From Cellvibrio sp. UBA7661 (lineage in GTDB: Bacteria; Pseudomonadota; Gammaproteobacteria; Pseudomonadales; Cellvibrionaceae), in assembly GCA_002483365.1 (NCBI GenBank), contig DLHT01000006.1, forward strand, positions 1 through 64,000: DNA of 64,000 nt, written 5' to 3'. Below the pieces are notes generated by a model. That model was not told where the DNA came from, did no database searches, and saw only the letters and a list, made by a program, of their open reading frames with translations. Made by a program: the position numbers and the translations under genes. Numbering within the stretch: position 1 is the first letter of the stretch; the number at the start of each line of letters is the position of its first letter. Shown piece after piece: positions 1 through 8,574 of the stretch.

Positions 1-1345
1 GACCCGATATTTCTTCAACATTATTTAATGTAATGCTGCTATCGATATCACCAACAAATTGATGAATGGCGGTTGCTACTGGATGCGTACTTTGACTTTC
101 TAGTGCATTGACTATTTTCAGGATTTCATCGCGATTGACCTCAGGCTTCAGGTTGACCTCTTGTACTTTAAAAACACCTTCCGTCATGGTGCCGGTTTTA
201 TCCATCACCACGTTTTGAATGGTAGAAATCGTGTCTAAAAAATTACTACCTTTGAATAAAATACCGTTTCGACTGGCTGCGCCTATGCCGCCGAAATAGC
301 CCAGTGGAATACTAATGACCAATGCACACGGGCAGGAGATCACCAGGAAAATCAATGCACGGTACAACCACTCACTGAATACATAAGTCTCCACGAATAC
401 GTATGGCACCACACAAATCGCAACGGCCAACGCAACTACAATCGGTGTGTATATTTTGGCGAATTTTCGGATAAATAATTCGGTAGGTGCTTTCTGTGCA
501 GCAGCGTTTTGTACTAATTCTAAAATTCGGGACAGTTTGCTGTCGGTATAGGCAGTGGTCACTTTTACTTGTGACACTGCATTGAGATTAATCATGCCTG
601 CCAGAACACTATCACCTTTAGTTTTTGTGTCAGGTTTGCTCTCGCCGGTCAGTGCGGCGGTATTAAATGAGGCGGTTTCAGATAGGAGTTCACCATCCAA
701 TCCTAATTTCTCACCTGCTTTGAGTTGGATAATATCGCCAATGCTGACAGTCTCTGCCTTCAGGGTCATCGCTTGATTATTTCGCAACACGGTTACTTCG
801 TCGGGGCGTTGATCGAGCAGTGTTTTGATATTGGTTTTCGCTCTTTTTACTGCCAGGGTCTGGAACACTTCGCCCACCGAGTAAAACAGCATTACGGCAA
901 CACCTTCCGGATATTCGCCAATCGCAAAGGCGCCAATGGTGGCAATGCTCATCAATAAGAATTCAGAAAATACTTCACCCTTGGTGATGCTTTCGACCGC
1001 CTCTTTCAACACCGGCAGGCCAACCGGCAAATAGGCTGCAACGTACCAGGCAATGCGTACCCAACCGGTAAACCAGGTTTGTGGAAAATAATTATCCAGC
1101 ACTATCGCCATAAGCAGTGCAACGAAACTCAGTGCGGCAGGCAGAAATAGCCTGATATTGCTACCGCCTTCGCTGGCATGATCATGACTATCATCATCGG
1201 TATGCTGATCTTGATCGTCACCGGAACAACTACAGCTTTTCGAAGGGCTATTTTTTATTAGCACATCTGTTTTGTTATTTATTTTTTCTTCTTCTGTGCA
1301 ACATAGTTGTTTGCCTTGTTCATCATATTCGTGTGTATGTTCCAT
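1..1345 (-). CDS. Heavy-metal P1B-type ATPase (Zn/Cd/Pb exporter), C-terminus beyond window
   Basis: Inner-membrane pump that would use ATP to export divalent soft metals from the cytoplasm. The visible part (about 448 codons) starts at an ATG at 1345 preceded by AAGGA. The N-terminus has no ordinary HMA domain. Instead it carries CC and CSCS cysteine clusters and a DDDSHDH acidic/histidine stretch, which probably bind metal. The TM metal site SCPCAL lies near residue 337 and the phosphorylation motif DKTGTMT near residue 381. The rest of the P and N domains lies off the window. CPC with this type of N-terminus fits the ZntA/CadA group better than CopA. It follows the lipoprotein and czcCBA on the same strand, so it is probably the last gene of that operon. 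Cd, Zn and Pb cannot be told apart from this fragment. Confidence 0.93.
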   Translation of the reverse strand, partial: MEHTHEYDEQGKQLCCTEEEKINNKTDVLIKNSPSKSCSCSGDDQDQHTDDDSHDHASEGGSNIRLFLPAALSFVALLMAIVLDNYFPQTWFTGWVRIAWYVAAYLPVGLPVLKEAVESITKGEVFSEFLLMSIATIGAFAIGEYPEGVAVMLFYSVGEVFQTLAVKRAKTNIKTLLDQRPDEVTVLRNNQAMTLKAETVSIGDIIQLKAGEKLGLDGELLSETASFNTAALTGESKPDTKTKGDSVLAGMINLNAVSQVKVTTAYTDSKLSRILELVQNAAAQKAPTELFIRKFAKIYTPIVVALAVAICVVPYVFVETYVFSEWLYRALIFLVISCPCALVISIPLGYFGGIGAASRNGILFKGSNFLDTISTIQNVVMDKTGTMTEGVFKVQEVNLKPEVNRDEILKIVNALESQSTHPVATAIHQFVGDIDSSITLNNVEEISG

Positions 1346-1401
1346 AGCGTTTCCTTTACTTGAAAATAGTGATAGAAAATGAAGGTTCATATCACAAAAA
1401 A

Positions 1402-1818
1402 TCAGTGAGCCTCATGCGGCTTTTTTTGATAGCTGGCTTTAATAATCAATTTCTTCGGGTGGATATTATTGATCACTATTGAAAAATAACCCGCGCGTCG
1501 GGTATTCGGCTTGAAGTGAAGATGGCAGGGAGAATAATCAGTGACGATGGTTTTTAATAACTCGCCTTGAGTGTCGAATACCTGAAGTTGTATTTGACCG
1601 CACTTCACATGCACTTGCTTGTGTTCGGGCCAAACACCGCCGCTCAAGGTAAGGGTTCCCTTATCGAATTTGGCCGCCGCTTTCATAAGGCTCAAGTGAT
1701 GCTGCCGAAGTTCCCCATCCTCAAACGCGACTTCAGGCAAAATCACTGACGATGATTGGCAGGCAGTCAGTAACATCCCAATCGATAGCAAAATAATTAA
1801 TTTTTTAAAAGTAGTCAT
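1402..1818 (-). CDS. Small putative lipoprotein of the czc operon
   Basis: Protein of about 138 residues with a signal peptide ending in a clear lipobox (LLTAC), so the mature protein should start with a lipidated Cys. The body has two further cysteines (in VKCGQ and SPCHL) and a basic, His-containing C-terminus. No family is recognised. The ATG at 1818 is preferred over a TTG two codons upstream because AGGAG lies 8 nt before it. It sits between czcA and the P-type ATPase on the same strand, so a periplasmic metal-handling or pump-accessory role is plausible but is only inferred from position. Confidence 0.75.
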   Translation of the reverse strand: MTTFKKLIILLSIGMLLTACQSSSVILPEVAFEDGELRQHHLSLMKAAAKFDKGTLTLSGGVWPEHKQVHVKCGQIQLQVFDTQGELLKTIVTDYSPCHLHFKPNTRRAGYFSIVINNIHPKKLIIKASYQKKPHEAH

Positions 1819-1834
1819 AGTCAATGCTCCTGTG

Positions 1835-1877
1835 AAAAAACCGGTTGATGACCGGGCAATGTGTCCCGGTCATCGGT
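1835..1877 (-). terminator. Hairpin between czcA and lipoprotein gene, terminator-like
   Basis: Perfect 10-bp inverted repeat (GATGACCGGG, 8-nt loop, CCCGGTCATC; 1847-1874). On the minus strand it is followed by a short GC patch and six T (1835-1840). It could end or attenuate transcription after czcA, lowering expression of the lipoprotein and ATPase genes. The T-run is not directly next to the stem, so termination may be partial. Confidence 0.45.
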
Positions 1878-1927
1878 GCTCATTTAACGTATGCAATCAC
1901 CGCCAAACACTGAGTCTCCGGAGAAAA

Positions 1928-4900
1928 TTAAGTCTTTGATGGGGTCGAGCTAAATTTGCTATGAAGCCAGTGATATAAAACCGGTAACACCAACAGCGTC
2001 AGCAGCGTCGAGGAAATAATCCCGCCGATAACCACTGTGGCCAAGGGGCGCTGGACTTCCGCACCCGTTCCCGTATTCAGTGCCATTGGCACAAAACCAA
2101 GGCTTGCTACTAATGCGGTCATCAGGACAGGGCGTAAGCGAACAAGTGCCCCTTCCGTCACAGCCAACATCAAATCCCCTTTTTCATGCCAGAGGTCGCG
2201 AATAAAAGCGAGCATGACGAGACCGTTGAGTACTGCTACACCGGAAAGTGCAATGAAGCCTATACCCGCCGATATGGACATGGGCATACCTCGAATGGCT
2301 AGCGCCAGCACTCCACCCGTGAGCGCCAAAGGCACTCCACTAAAAATTATTAACGCATCTTTTAGTGAGCCAAAAGCCATAATGAGAATGCCGATGATCA
2401 GTAACAATGTCAGTGGCACCACAAGAGAAAGGCGTTTACTTGCCGATTCGAGTTGCTCAAACGTGCCCCCGTAATCCAGCCAATACCCTGGGGGCATATC
2501 CACCTTGGCGGCAATGTGCGCTTTAACATCTTGCACAAATCCGCCGAGGTCGCGACCTCGTACATTTGCCGTCACAACCACCCGACGCTTGCCATTTTCC
2601 CGGCTAATTTGTGCAGGCGCGGGAGAAATGTCGATGGTGGCCACTTCAGAGAGCGGAACGTAATCGCCGTTAGGCAGTGGCACCGGGAGAAACTTGAGCT
2701 TCTCGACATCGCGCCGCACAGCTTCAGGTAATCGCACGATGAGTTCAAAGCGCCGATCACCCTCATACAATATGCCCGCACTTTCACCGCCAACGGCAGC
2801 GGCGACCCAGTTTTGAAGTGTTGACACATTCAATCCATAGCGGCCCAACGCGCTTCGCTTAGGAATAATTGAAAGTGTCGGCAATCCCGTCACTTGCTCA
2901 ACACGCGCATCGGCCACACCCTCTACCTGGCTCAAGGCTTCAAGTATGTCGTTAGCGGTCAGCACCAGTTGATCGAGGTCATCACCAAACACCTTGATAC
3001 CCAGGTCGGCTCTGACGCCTGAAATGAGTTCGTTGAACCTCATTTGGATAGGTTGGGTGAACTCATAATTATTACCGGGTAATTCCTCAAGCGATTTTTC
3101 CATTTCCTCCACCAACTGCTCTTTGGTCTTATCGGGATTGGGCCATTCGGATCGAGGCTTCAAGATGACGAAGTTATCGGCAACATTCGGGGGCATTGGG
3201 TCGGTCGCAACTTCGGCAGTACCTATGCGTGCAAAGACCTTATCTACCTCGGGAAACGACTTGATACGCTGTTCGAGAATTTCCTGCATTTCGACCGCTT
3301 GTTCGAGGCCGGTACCGGGGATTCGCATGGCATGTAACGCGATATCGCCTTCGTTAAGTTGCGGAATAAATTCGGATCCCAGCGTTGTGGCAAGCCACGT
3401 GCAAATGATGACAAGACCGGTAGCACCGCCAATCACAAACCAACGGAATTTAAATGCCAGCAACAATAAAGGCTTATACATTTGCTTCGCACTGCGAATA
3501 GCAACACCTTCTTGTTCACTGATTTTCCCGCTTAAAAAAACCGCGACCGCAGCTGGCACAACTGTGAGGGATAGAACCATTGCGGCGACAAGTGCCATCA
3601 CGACCGTTGCGGCCATAGGGTGAAACATTTTGCCTTCCACACCGGTGAGGGAAAAAATCGGGATATAAACAACGGTGATGATCGCGACACCAAACAGGCT
3701 GGGCCGAATCACTTCAGAGGTTGCTTCGAAAACAACGTTCAAGCGTTCGCGCAGGCCAAGAGCGCCTTCACGTTGTGCGTGTGATAAACGTCGGATAGCG
3801 TTTTCCACGATAATCACAGTGCCATCGACGATGATCCCGAAATCCAATGCCCCGAGGCTCATCAAGTTTGCGGACACCCCGGTGTGTACCATGCCGGTTA
3901 TGGTGGCAAGCATTGATAACGGGATTACTGCTGCTGTAATCAGTGCTGCGCGCAAATTTCCAAGTAACAGGAAAAGCACCACAATCACCAATAAGGCGCC
4001 TTCCAGAAGGTTTTTACTGACCGTTGCAATGGCTTTATCAACTAAAGCCGTACGATCATAAACGGGGGTCGCAATAATGCCATCCGGGAGTGAGGCTTGA
4101 ATGTCAATCAGCCGTGCTGCTACGTCTCGCGCCACCGTGCGTGAGTTTTCTCCGATGAGCATCATGGCCGTACCCAGCACGGTTTCAACACCATCCTGGG
4201 TTGCTGCACCGGTTCGAAGCTCTCTCCCGATAGCGATTTCTGCTACATCACTAATTTTGACAGGAACAGAATCCTGCTGCGCAACAATGACGTTGGCGAT
4301 GTCATCCAAGGTTCCCAATTGGCCGGGCGAGCGCACCAGTAATTGTTGCCCATTGCGCTCGATGTAACCTGCACCACGGTTATCATTATTGGATTCAAGC
4401 GCTTCAACCAAATCTTCCATCGACACCCCGAAGTGCAGGAGTTTCTGTACATCTGGCGTAATGTGGTATTGCTTGTTATAGCCACCAATACTGTTTACCT
4501 CTACCACACCCTTTACCTGCGCCAACTGGGGTTTGATTATCCAGTCTTGAATTTCACGCAAGGCGGTAGAATCGTAAGGCTTACCGTCTTGTGTTCGCGC
4601 ATCGGGAGCCGCTTGAACGGTATACATAAAGATTTCACCCAAACCTGTCGAGATGGGTCCCATTTCGGGTTCCATGCCGGGAGGCAGCACGCTTTTCATC
4701 GACCCCAGTTTGGTGTTGATGAGGTTCCGGGCAAAGTAGATATCGGTACCTTCATCAAACACCACGGTAACCTGTGATAAACCATAGCGGGATAACGACC
4801 GCGTATAGGACAGGTTGGGTAACCCTGCCAACGCGGTTTCTATCGGGTAGGTAATCCGCTGTTCGGCTTCTAACGGCGAGTAACCTGGTGCAGCGGTATT

Positions 4901-5047
4901 AATTTGCACCTGGACATTGGTGATGTCGGGCACCGCATCAATAGGGAGTTTTTGGTAACTCCAAAACCCGATGCCGACGATTAATAAAACAAAACTTAAA
5001 AACAGATAACGCCGCTCGATGGCTAAGCGTAGTAGTGAATCAATCAT
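1928..5047 (-). CDS. czcA: CzcA-type RND heavy-metal efflux pump (HME1, Zn/Co/Cd)
   Basis: Inner-membrane proton/metal antiporter of the tripartite Czc system that moves Zn2+, Co2+ or Cd2+ out through CzcB and CzcC. Its 1039 residues are the usual RND length. An N-terminal TM helix is followed by a large periplasmic loop, a TM bundle, a second loop and a second bundle. The TM4 signature DFGIIVDGTVIIVEN near residue 402 is the HME1 pattern with the proton-relay Asp pair and Glu, which separates it from the Cu/Ag pump at 8575-11706. AAGGGG lies before the ATG. The gene follows czcB by 10 bp. Substrate class is well supported; the exact metal range is not. Confidence 0.95.
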   Translation of the reverse strand: MIDSLLRLAIERRYLFLSFVLLIVGIGFWSYQKLPIDAVPDITNVQVQINTAAPGYSPLEAEQRITYPIETALAGLPNLSYTRSLSRYGLSQVTVVFDEGTDIYFARNLINTKLGSMKSVLPPGMEPEMGPISTGLGEIFMYTVQAAPDARTQDGKPYDSTALREIQDWIIKPQLAQVKGVVEVNSIGGYNKQYHITPDVQKLLHFGVSMEDLVEALESNNDNRGAGYIERNGQQLLVRSPGQLGTLDDIANVIVAQQDSVPVKISDVAEIAIGRELRTGAATQDGVETVLGTAMMLIGENSRTVARDVAARLIDIQASLPDGIIATPVYDRTALVDKAIATVSKNLLEGALLVIVVLFLLLGNLRAALITAAVIPLSMLATITGMVHTGVSANLMSLGALDFGIIVDGTVIIVENAIRRLSHAQREGALGLRERLNVVFEATSEVIRPSLFGVAIITVVYIPIFSLTGVEGKMFHPMAATVVMALVAAMVLSLTVVPAAVAVFLSGKISEQEGVAIRSAKQMYKPLLLLAFKFRWFVIGGATGLVIICTWLATTLGSEFIPQLNEGDIALHAMRIPGTGLEQAVEMQEILEQRIKSFPEVDKVFARIGTAEVATDPMPPNVADNFVILKPRSEWPNPDKTKEQLVEEMEKSLEELPGNNYEFTQPIQMRFNELISGVRADLGIKVFGDDLDQLVLTANDILEALSQVEGVADARVEQVTGLPTLSIIPKRSALGRYGLNVSTLQNWVAAAVGGESAGILYEGDRRFELIVRLPEAVRRDVEKLKFLPVPLPNGDYVPLSEVATIDISPAPAQISRENGKRRVVVTANVRGRDLGGFVQDVKAHIAAKVDMPPGYWLDYGGTFEQLESASKRLSLVVPLTLLLIIGILIMAFGSLKDALIIFSGVPLALTGGVLALAIRGMPMSISAGIGFIALSGVAVLNGLVMLAFIRDLWHEKGDLMLAVTEGALVRLRPVLMTALVASLGFVPMALNTGTGAEVQRPLATVVIGGIISSTLLTLLVLPVLYHWLHSKFSSTPSKT

Positions 5048-5057
5048 GCTACACCCC

Positions 5058-6182
5058 TTAGTGTTCGTGCTCGGCTTCAGATTTTTCGATGTCAGCTTTA
5101 ATGAGATAGCTGTTTCGGGTTACGTACTCTGTATCTGGTTTCAGGCCAGATATGACCTCGGCATAGCTGTCATCTTTTCGGCCCACGATCAAGGGGATAA
5201 ATTCGTATTTATTACCGTGTTTGACAAAAACCCCGGTGCGCCCTCCCAGGATTTGCAGAGCATCTATTTTTACCGCTACGTCTACGTTAAATTCATCGAT
5301 AACAATACGTCCTTCTGCCATTGAACCTGGAGAGAGCATGGATAGGTCGTTGCTTAGTTTTGCGCGCGCAATGAGATACGGCTGCTCGTCACCTGCCGGG
5401 AGGAGGTGCTCAATTTTTGTTTTAACTTTTTGCTCGCCTATGCTCAGAAAAACTTCTTGCCCGATAGCAACAGAGGAACGTTGAGAGGGGAAAATACGCA
5501 ACTCGGCCCACAAGTTGTCGAAGCTCGAAATTGAAAACAGTATTTGATCTCCTGTCACCTCGCCCGAATTAGCGTGCCGTTGCACAATCATCCCGGCAAT
5601 GGGTGCGCGGATACTGTATTTCCTCAAACTCTCGTTGGCTTCAACTTCAGCCAGAAGATCACCGGCTGCCACTGTCTCACCAATAGTTACCTGTACCGAC
5701 GTTACAACACCGGAAAATCGTGCACGCACATGGCTGGTTTGTTCGGGAGCTGTGGTTAATCGCCCATAGGTAAGAATGGTTTGATGAAGTGTTTGTTCGC
5801 CAGAGCGTTCCGTCACAATACCTACAGTTTGTGCCATGGTGTCTTCAATTTGACTGGTTCCCTCTTCATCTTCGTGGCCGTGTCCGCCACTCTCCGCATG
5901 ACCATCGTCACCTTCCTGTTTGCTTTCATGTCCGTGCTCTTCGTCTTCGTGTTTCCCTTCGTGCTTCTCGCCCTCCCCATGGTCATGCCCATGAGAGCCT
6001 GACTCTTCAGTGTGTTCATCTTCTTGATGTTGGTGATCGTCGCTCTTCGTTGCTGCACTGGCCATATAAATATCGGCCAAAAACATCACCAATAGCAGTG
6101 CCAAAATTAAAACCACGCCCGGAGCGGATTTCAGCAAATTTTTGGATGAAGGTTTCGTTAGATGTTTGTTCGATGTTTTCAT
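5058..6182 (-). CDS. czcB: CzcB membrane-fusion (adaptor) protein with His/Asp/Glu-rich N-terminus
   Basis: Periplasmic adaptor linking CzcA to CzcC. One N-terminal TM anchor (about residues 20-43) is followed by a low-complexity region (about 46-115) full of HGHDH, HEDEEHGHE and similar runs, typical of zinc-buffering adaptors. Then come the barrel-sandwich/lipoyl region (VRARFSGVVTSV, TIGETVAAGD, RAPIAGMI) and beta-barrel domains (HlyD/CzcB family). The C-terminus also ends in an acidic His motif. The 374-residue length is normal. Its ATG overlaps the czcC stop by 4 bp (ATGA), indicating translational coupling. Confidence 0.94.
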   Translation of the reverse strand: MKTSNKHLTKPSSKNLLKSAPGVVLILALLLVMFLADIYMASAATKSDDHQHQEDEHTEESGSHGHDHGEGEKHEGKHEDEEHGHESKQEGDDGHAESGGHGHEDEEGTSQIEDTMAQTVGIVTERSGEQTLHQTILTYGRLTTAPEQTSHVRARFSGVVTSVQVTIGETVAAGDLLAEVEANESLRKYSIRAPIAGMIVQRHANSGEVTGDQILFSISSFDNLWAELRIFPSQRSSVAIGQEVFLSIGEQKVKTKIEHLLPAGDEQPYLIARAKLSNDLSMLSPGSMAEGRIVIDEFNVDVAVKIDALQILGGRTGVFVKHGNKYEFIPLIVGRKDDSYAEVISGLKPDTEYVTRNSYLIKADIEKSEAEHEH

Positions 6183-7453
6183 GGGTTAACCTCAAAATTC
6201 TGTTCGTTCAGGGGGGAGCCAATCATTCGCTCCAACTCAATACGGGTTTCCTGCATGCGGGCAGCGGCCTCTACCAAGGCTTGCTGGGCATCCAGCAATT
6301 GGCTTTGCGCAAGGTTTAATTCCAGATAGCTGTAGCGCCCCCGGTCAAATGCATCGGCGGTACTGCGCATGGCTTTTTTTAGCGAAGGAAGGGCCTCGTC
6401 ACGCAACACATTGACTTCATCAATTGCTTGCCGATTAGCCTCATAAGTGGCGATGAGTTGAGCCTCCAATTGCACTCGCGCGCTGTCTCGTGCGAGTTCA
6501 GCACTTTGTTGATTGGCATTAGCGGTTGTGATTGCGCCACCGGCTCTACTGCCTGCACCTAAAGGCATGCTCAAGCCAAGCACGACAGCGGAATCCTCGG
6601 AAGCCTGAAGACGACGAACGCCCGCATTCCATTCCAGGGAGGGGCGTCGTTCGCTACGCGCTTGTTGCACTTCGGCTATGCGAACATCTACTTCTTTGGT
6701 TAATTGTTCCAAATCCGGATTGCCCGACAGCTTGCCCAACAACGTCGGCAACGGCATTGCCGTTGGAACCGCATAAAGATCGGCTTTTACCGCTGTAAAA
6801 TCCGGCGAGGAATCTGCCCAATAAGCGCTGAGTTTGACTCGCTCGCTACTCACTGTTTGTCGGGCTTGTTGCAAGGCAATTTTGGAGCGCGCCAGTGCGG
6901 CGTTTCCGCGCAAGAGCTCACTGTCCGCCGTACCGCCTGCCTGAACCTGCCTGGTCAGTGAGCTGAGGGTTTGCTGGATTAACTGGTGCGCCTCTTCCTG
7001 TAACGCCAGTTGTTCTTGCGCAGCCAGTAATTGAATGAATTGATGAGTCACCGCTGTAATCACATCCAACGTCAGTAGGCGTTGGGTAGATTGCAGTTGC
7101 TGTTGGCGGGCGGTAACGAGATTCATGCGCGCATCGCGCTGACCACCCAACTCAATAGCGGATGACAATGAAATGGTCAGTTCGCTGGCATCGGTACCGC
7201 TAAATTCTCCGGACCCTGCGACATTCTCAAGATCAGCGCTGATGCGATACTCGGGCCGCAGCGCGGCAGTTTGTTTTTCTCCGGCCAAGGCATTGACCTT
7301 AAAGGTATAGCCCGCCAGTTGAGGATTTTGTTGCAGGGTTGCCCGGACTGCCTCACTCAACGTGAGTGTTGATTGTGCAGCTGAGGGCGCAGCATAGGCA
7401 CTACAGGTAATGGCAATAACCGAGACGGTTAATGCCCGATGGATAAATTGCAT
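6179..7453 (-). CDS. czcC: CzcC-type outer-membrane efflux protein (TolC family)
   Basis: Outer-membrane channel of the Czc pump. The start at 7453 is chosen because GGAG lies about 6 nt upstream and the protein then begins with a clean signal peptide (MQFIHRALTV to SAYAAPSAAQ). A longer reading from 7531 adds 26 unlikely residues. The mature protein shows the two-fold TolC repeat: long Ala/Gln/Leu-rich helices and two OEP domains (TLSEAVRATLQQNP early, GRYSYLELNLAQSQL late). First structural gene of the czcCBA set after the small membrane protein; it overlaps czcB by 4 bp. Confidence 0.93.
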   Translation of the reverse strand: MQFIHRALTVSVIAITCSAYAAPSAAQSTLTLSEAVRATLQQNPQLAGYTFKVNALAGEKQTAALRPEYRISADLENVAGSGEFSGTDASELTISLSSAIELGGQRDARMNLVTARQQQLQSTQRLLTLDVITAVTHQFIQLLAAQEQLALQEEAHQLIQQTLSSLTRQVQAGGTADSELLRGNAALARSKIALQQARQTVSSERVKLSAYWADSSPDFTAVKADLYAVPTAMPLPTLLGKLSGNPDLEQLTKEVDVRIAEVQQARSERRPSLEWNAGVRRLQASEDSAVVLGLSMPLGAGSRAGGAITTANANQQSAELARDSARVQLEAQLIATYEANRQAIDEVNVLRDEALPSLKKAMRSTADAFDRGRYSYLELNLAQSQLLDAQQALVEAAARMQETRIELERMIGSPLNEQNFEVNP

Positions 7454-7552
7454 AGAAAGCTCCAGCCATATAGGTATTTCCCGGCGCAGCACGTGGACGC
7501 ACAATGGAAATACACGAATTACCCCTGTCAAAAAAAGGGGCGTTATGGGTAA

Positions 7553-7933
7553 TCAGGCTGGAGTGACGGGAGGCGCGCGTGGCGGCGGGCGTAAACCGAT
7601 AATACGGCGTGGGTGAGCGGTTTGAGAAACCGGGGAGAAAAATGCGGCTCGTGGCGATACCAAAAACACAAAAACGGCAACCAGTAATAACGCCAATGTT
7701 GCATCGAATTTCAGCAGTTTGGCGACAACTGATTGGGATAGATCGATATCCATATCGACATGCGCACTGTCTGCACCATGTTCCTCATGTGTATCGATAT
7801 TATCGAGATGAATGGAAATAGGAGGTTCCTGACCATCAAAGCAATAGTGCCCGTGCACACCAGCCCAACTAGCCATCAGCCAGAGCAGTGTGGACAACAA
7901 AGCCCAATACTTATAACGCAGGAAGTAATTCAC
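7553..7933 (-). CDS. Small His/Asp-rich membrane protein heading the czc operon (CzcI-like position)
   Basis: 126-residue protein read from a GTG. It has a hydrophobic N-terminal segment (about 8-28), a central His/Asp/Glu-rich periplasmic-type stretch (HLDNIDTHEEHG, HVDMDIDL), a second hydrophobic helix (about 78-95) and a basic, Pro-rich tail. No catalytic motif is seen. Small His-containing proteins in this position upstream of czcC are often labelled CzcI or metal-homeostasis protein. The role here is inferred from position and metal-binding residues. It lies 99 bp upstream of czcC and downstream of the CadR-type promoter. Confidence 0.7.
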   Translation of the reverse strand: MNYFLRYKYWALLSTLLWLMASWAGVHGHYCFDGQEPPISIHLDNIDTHEEHGADSAHVDMDIDLSQSVVAKLLKFDATLALLLVAVFVFLVSPRAAFFSPVSQTAHPRRIIGLRPPPRAPPVTPA

Positions 7934-8118
7934 GATTACTTATTAGTTCCAGAAAAGTTGGTTGGATTATGGCAGCAAACCAGCGATTGTCTGTAGTGAA
8001 GACTGCCATATTATAAAAAGTGGCGCCTCAAATAACAGCCCTGTAGTACTCAGAAACTATGAGGGTCTTCGCCTCTATAAGTTCATACGCTTGCTCACAG
8101 TGCGTAGAACTATGAAAC

Positions 8119-8149
8119 AATATAAAGTCTACAGTAACTATAGAGTCAA
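8119..8149 (-). promoter_or_regulatory. MerR-family (CadR/PbrR-type) operator-promoter for the czc operon
   Basis: On the minus strand a TTGACT -35 (8144-8149) and a TATATT -10 (8119-8124) are separated by 19 bp, the long spacer typical of MerR-regulated promoters. The spacer region carries an imperfect dyad, ACTCTATAG against CTGTAGACT (7 of 9 positions match). The layout matches the established Pb/Cd-responsive MerR promoters. It points left to the czc genes, with a leader of roughly 180 nt before 7933, and lies just upstream of the regulator start at 8163. Confidence 0.8.
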
Positions 8150-8162
8150 TACCGGACTGTGT

Positions 8163-8555
8163 ATGAAAATAGGTGCGCTCGCAAAACTTACGGGTCTTAG
8201 TGTTCAAACCATACGCTATTACGAACACGAAGGGTTGTTGTCTACAGCCCCTCGCACTGAAGGCAATTATCGCTTTTACGATGAGACGGCCTCCCATGAT
8301 CTCTTCTTTATAAAACAATGCCGGAACCTCGGATTGACATTGGAGGAAATCCGCCAGTTGATCGGTTACTCCAGTACCCCGGATGAAGCCTGCAATAGTA
8401 TCAATAAGATTATCGATAACCATATCCAGCAAGTCGATGTGCGTCTTGCCGAGCTACAGGAATTGCGTCGGCAGCTTGGTGAACTCAGAACCAAATGTGA
8501 TGCTCACCAAGCAGTGAAAGATTGCGGCATTATGAAAGAGTTGTTGGAGCATTAA
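8163..8555 (+). CDS. cadR: MerR-family Cd(II)/Pb(II)-responsive regulator (CadR/PbrR)
   Basis: 130-residue DNA-binding metal sensor. The N-terminal winged helix (MKIGALAKLTGLSVQTIRYY, then EHEGLL) is followed by a dimerisation coiled coil (IDNHIQQVDVRLAELQELRR). Cysteines at the CadR metal positions are visible: ACNSIN before the dimer helix and CDAHQAVKDCG near the C-terminus. PbrR has an extra Cys in the helix-turn-helix that is absent here. The ATG at 8163 gives the family's usual MKIG start; an ATG at 8112 would place the operator inside the gene. It is divergent from czc and should twist the 19-bp-spacer promoter when it binds metal. Confidence 0.9.
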   Translation: MKIGALAKLTGLSVQTIRYYEHEGLLSTAPRTEGNYRFYDETASHDLFFIKQCRNLGLTLEEIRQLIGYSSTPDEACNSINKIIDNHIQQVDVRLAELQELRRQLGELRTKCDAHQAVKDCGIMKELLEH

Positions 8556-8574
8556 TCTAAGTTAATTGCTCGGT

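Noticed and set aside
7911..8009. 32-codon frame in the czc leader that overlaps the first gene
   Set aside because: No ribosome-binding site and no recognisable leader-peptide pattern; it is probably chance in an AT-rich leader.
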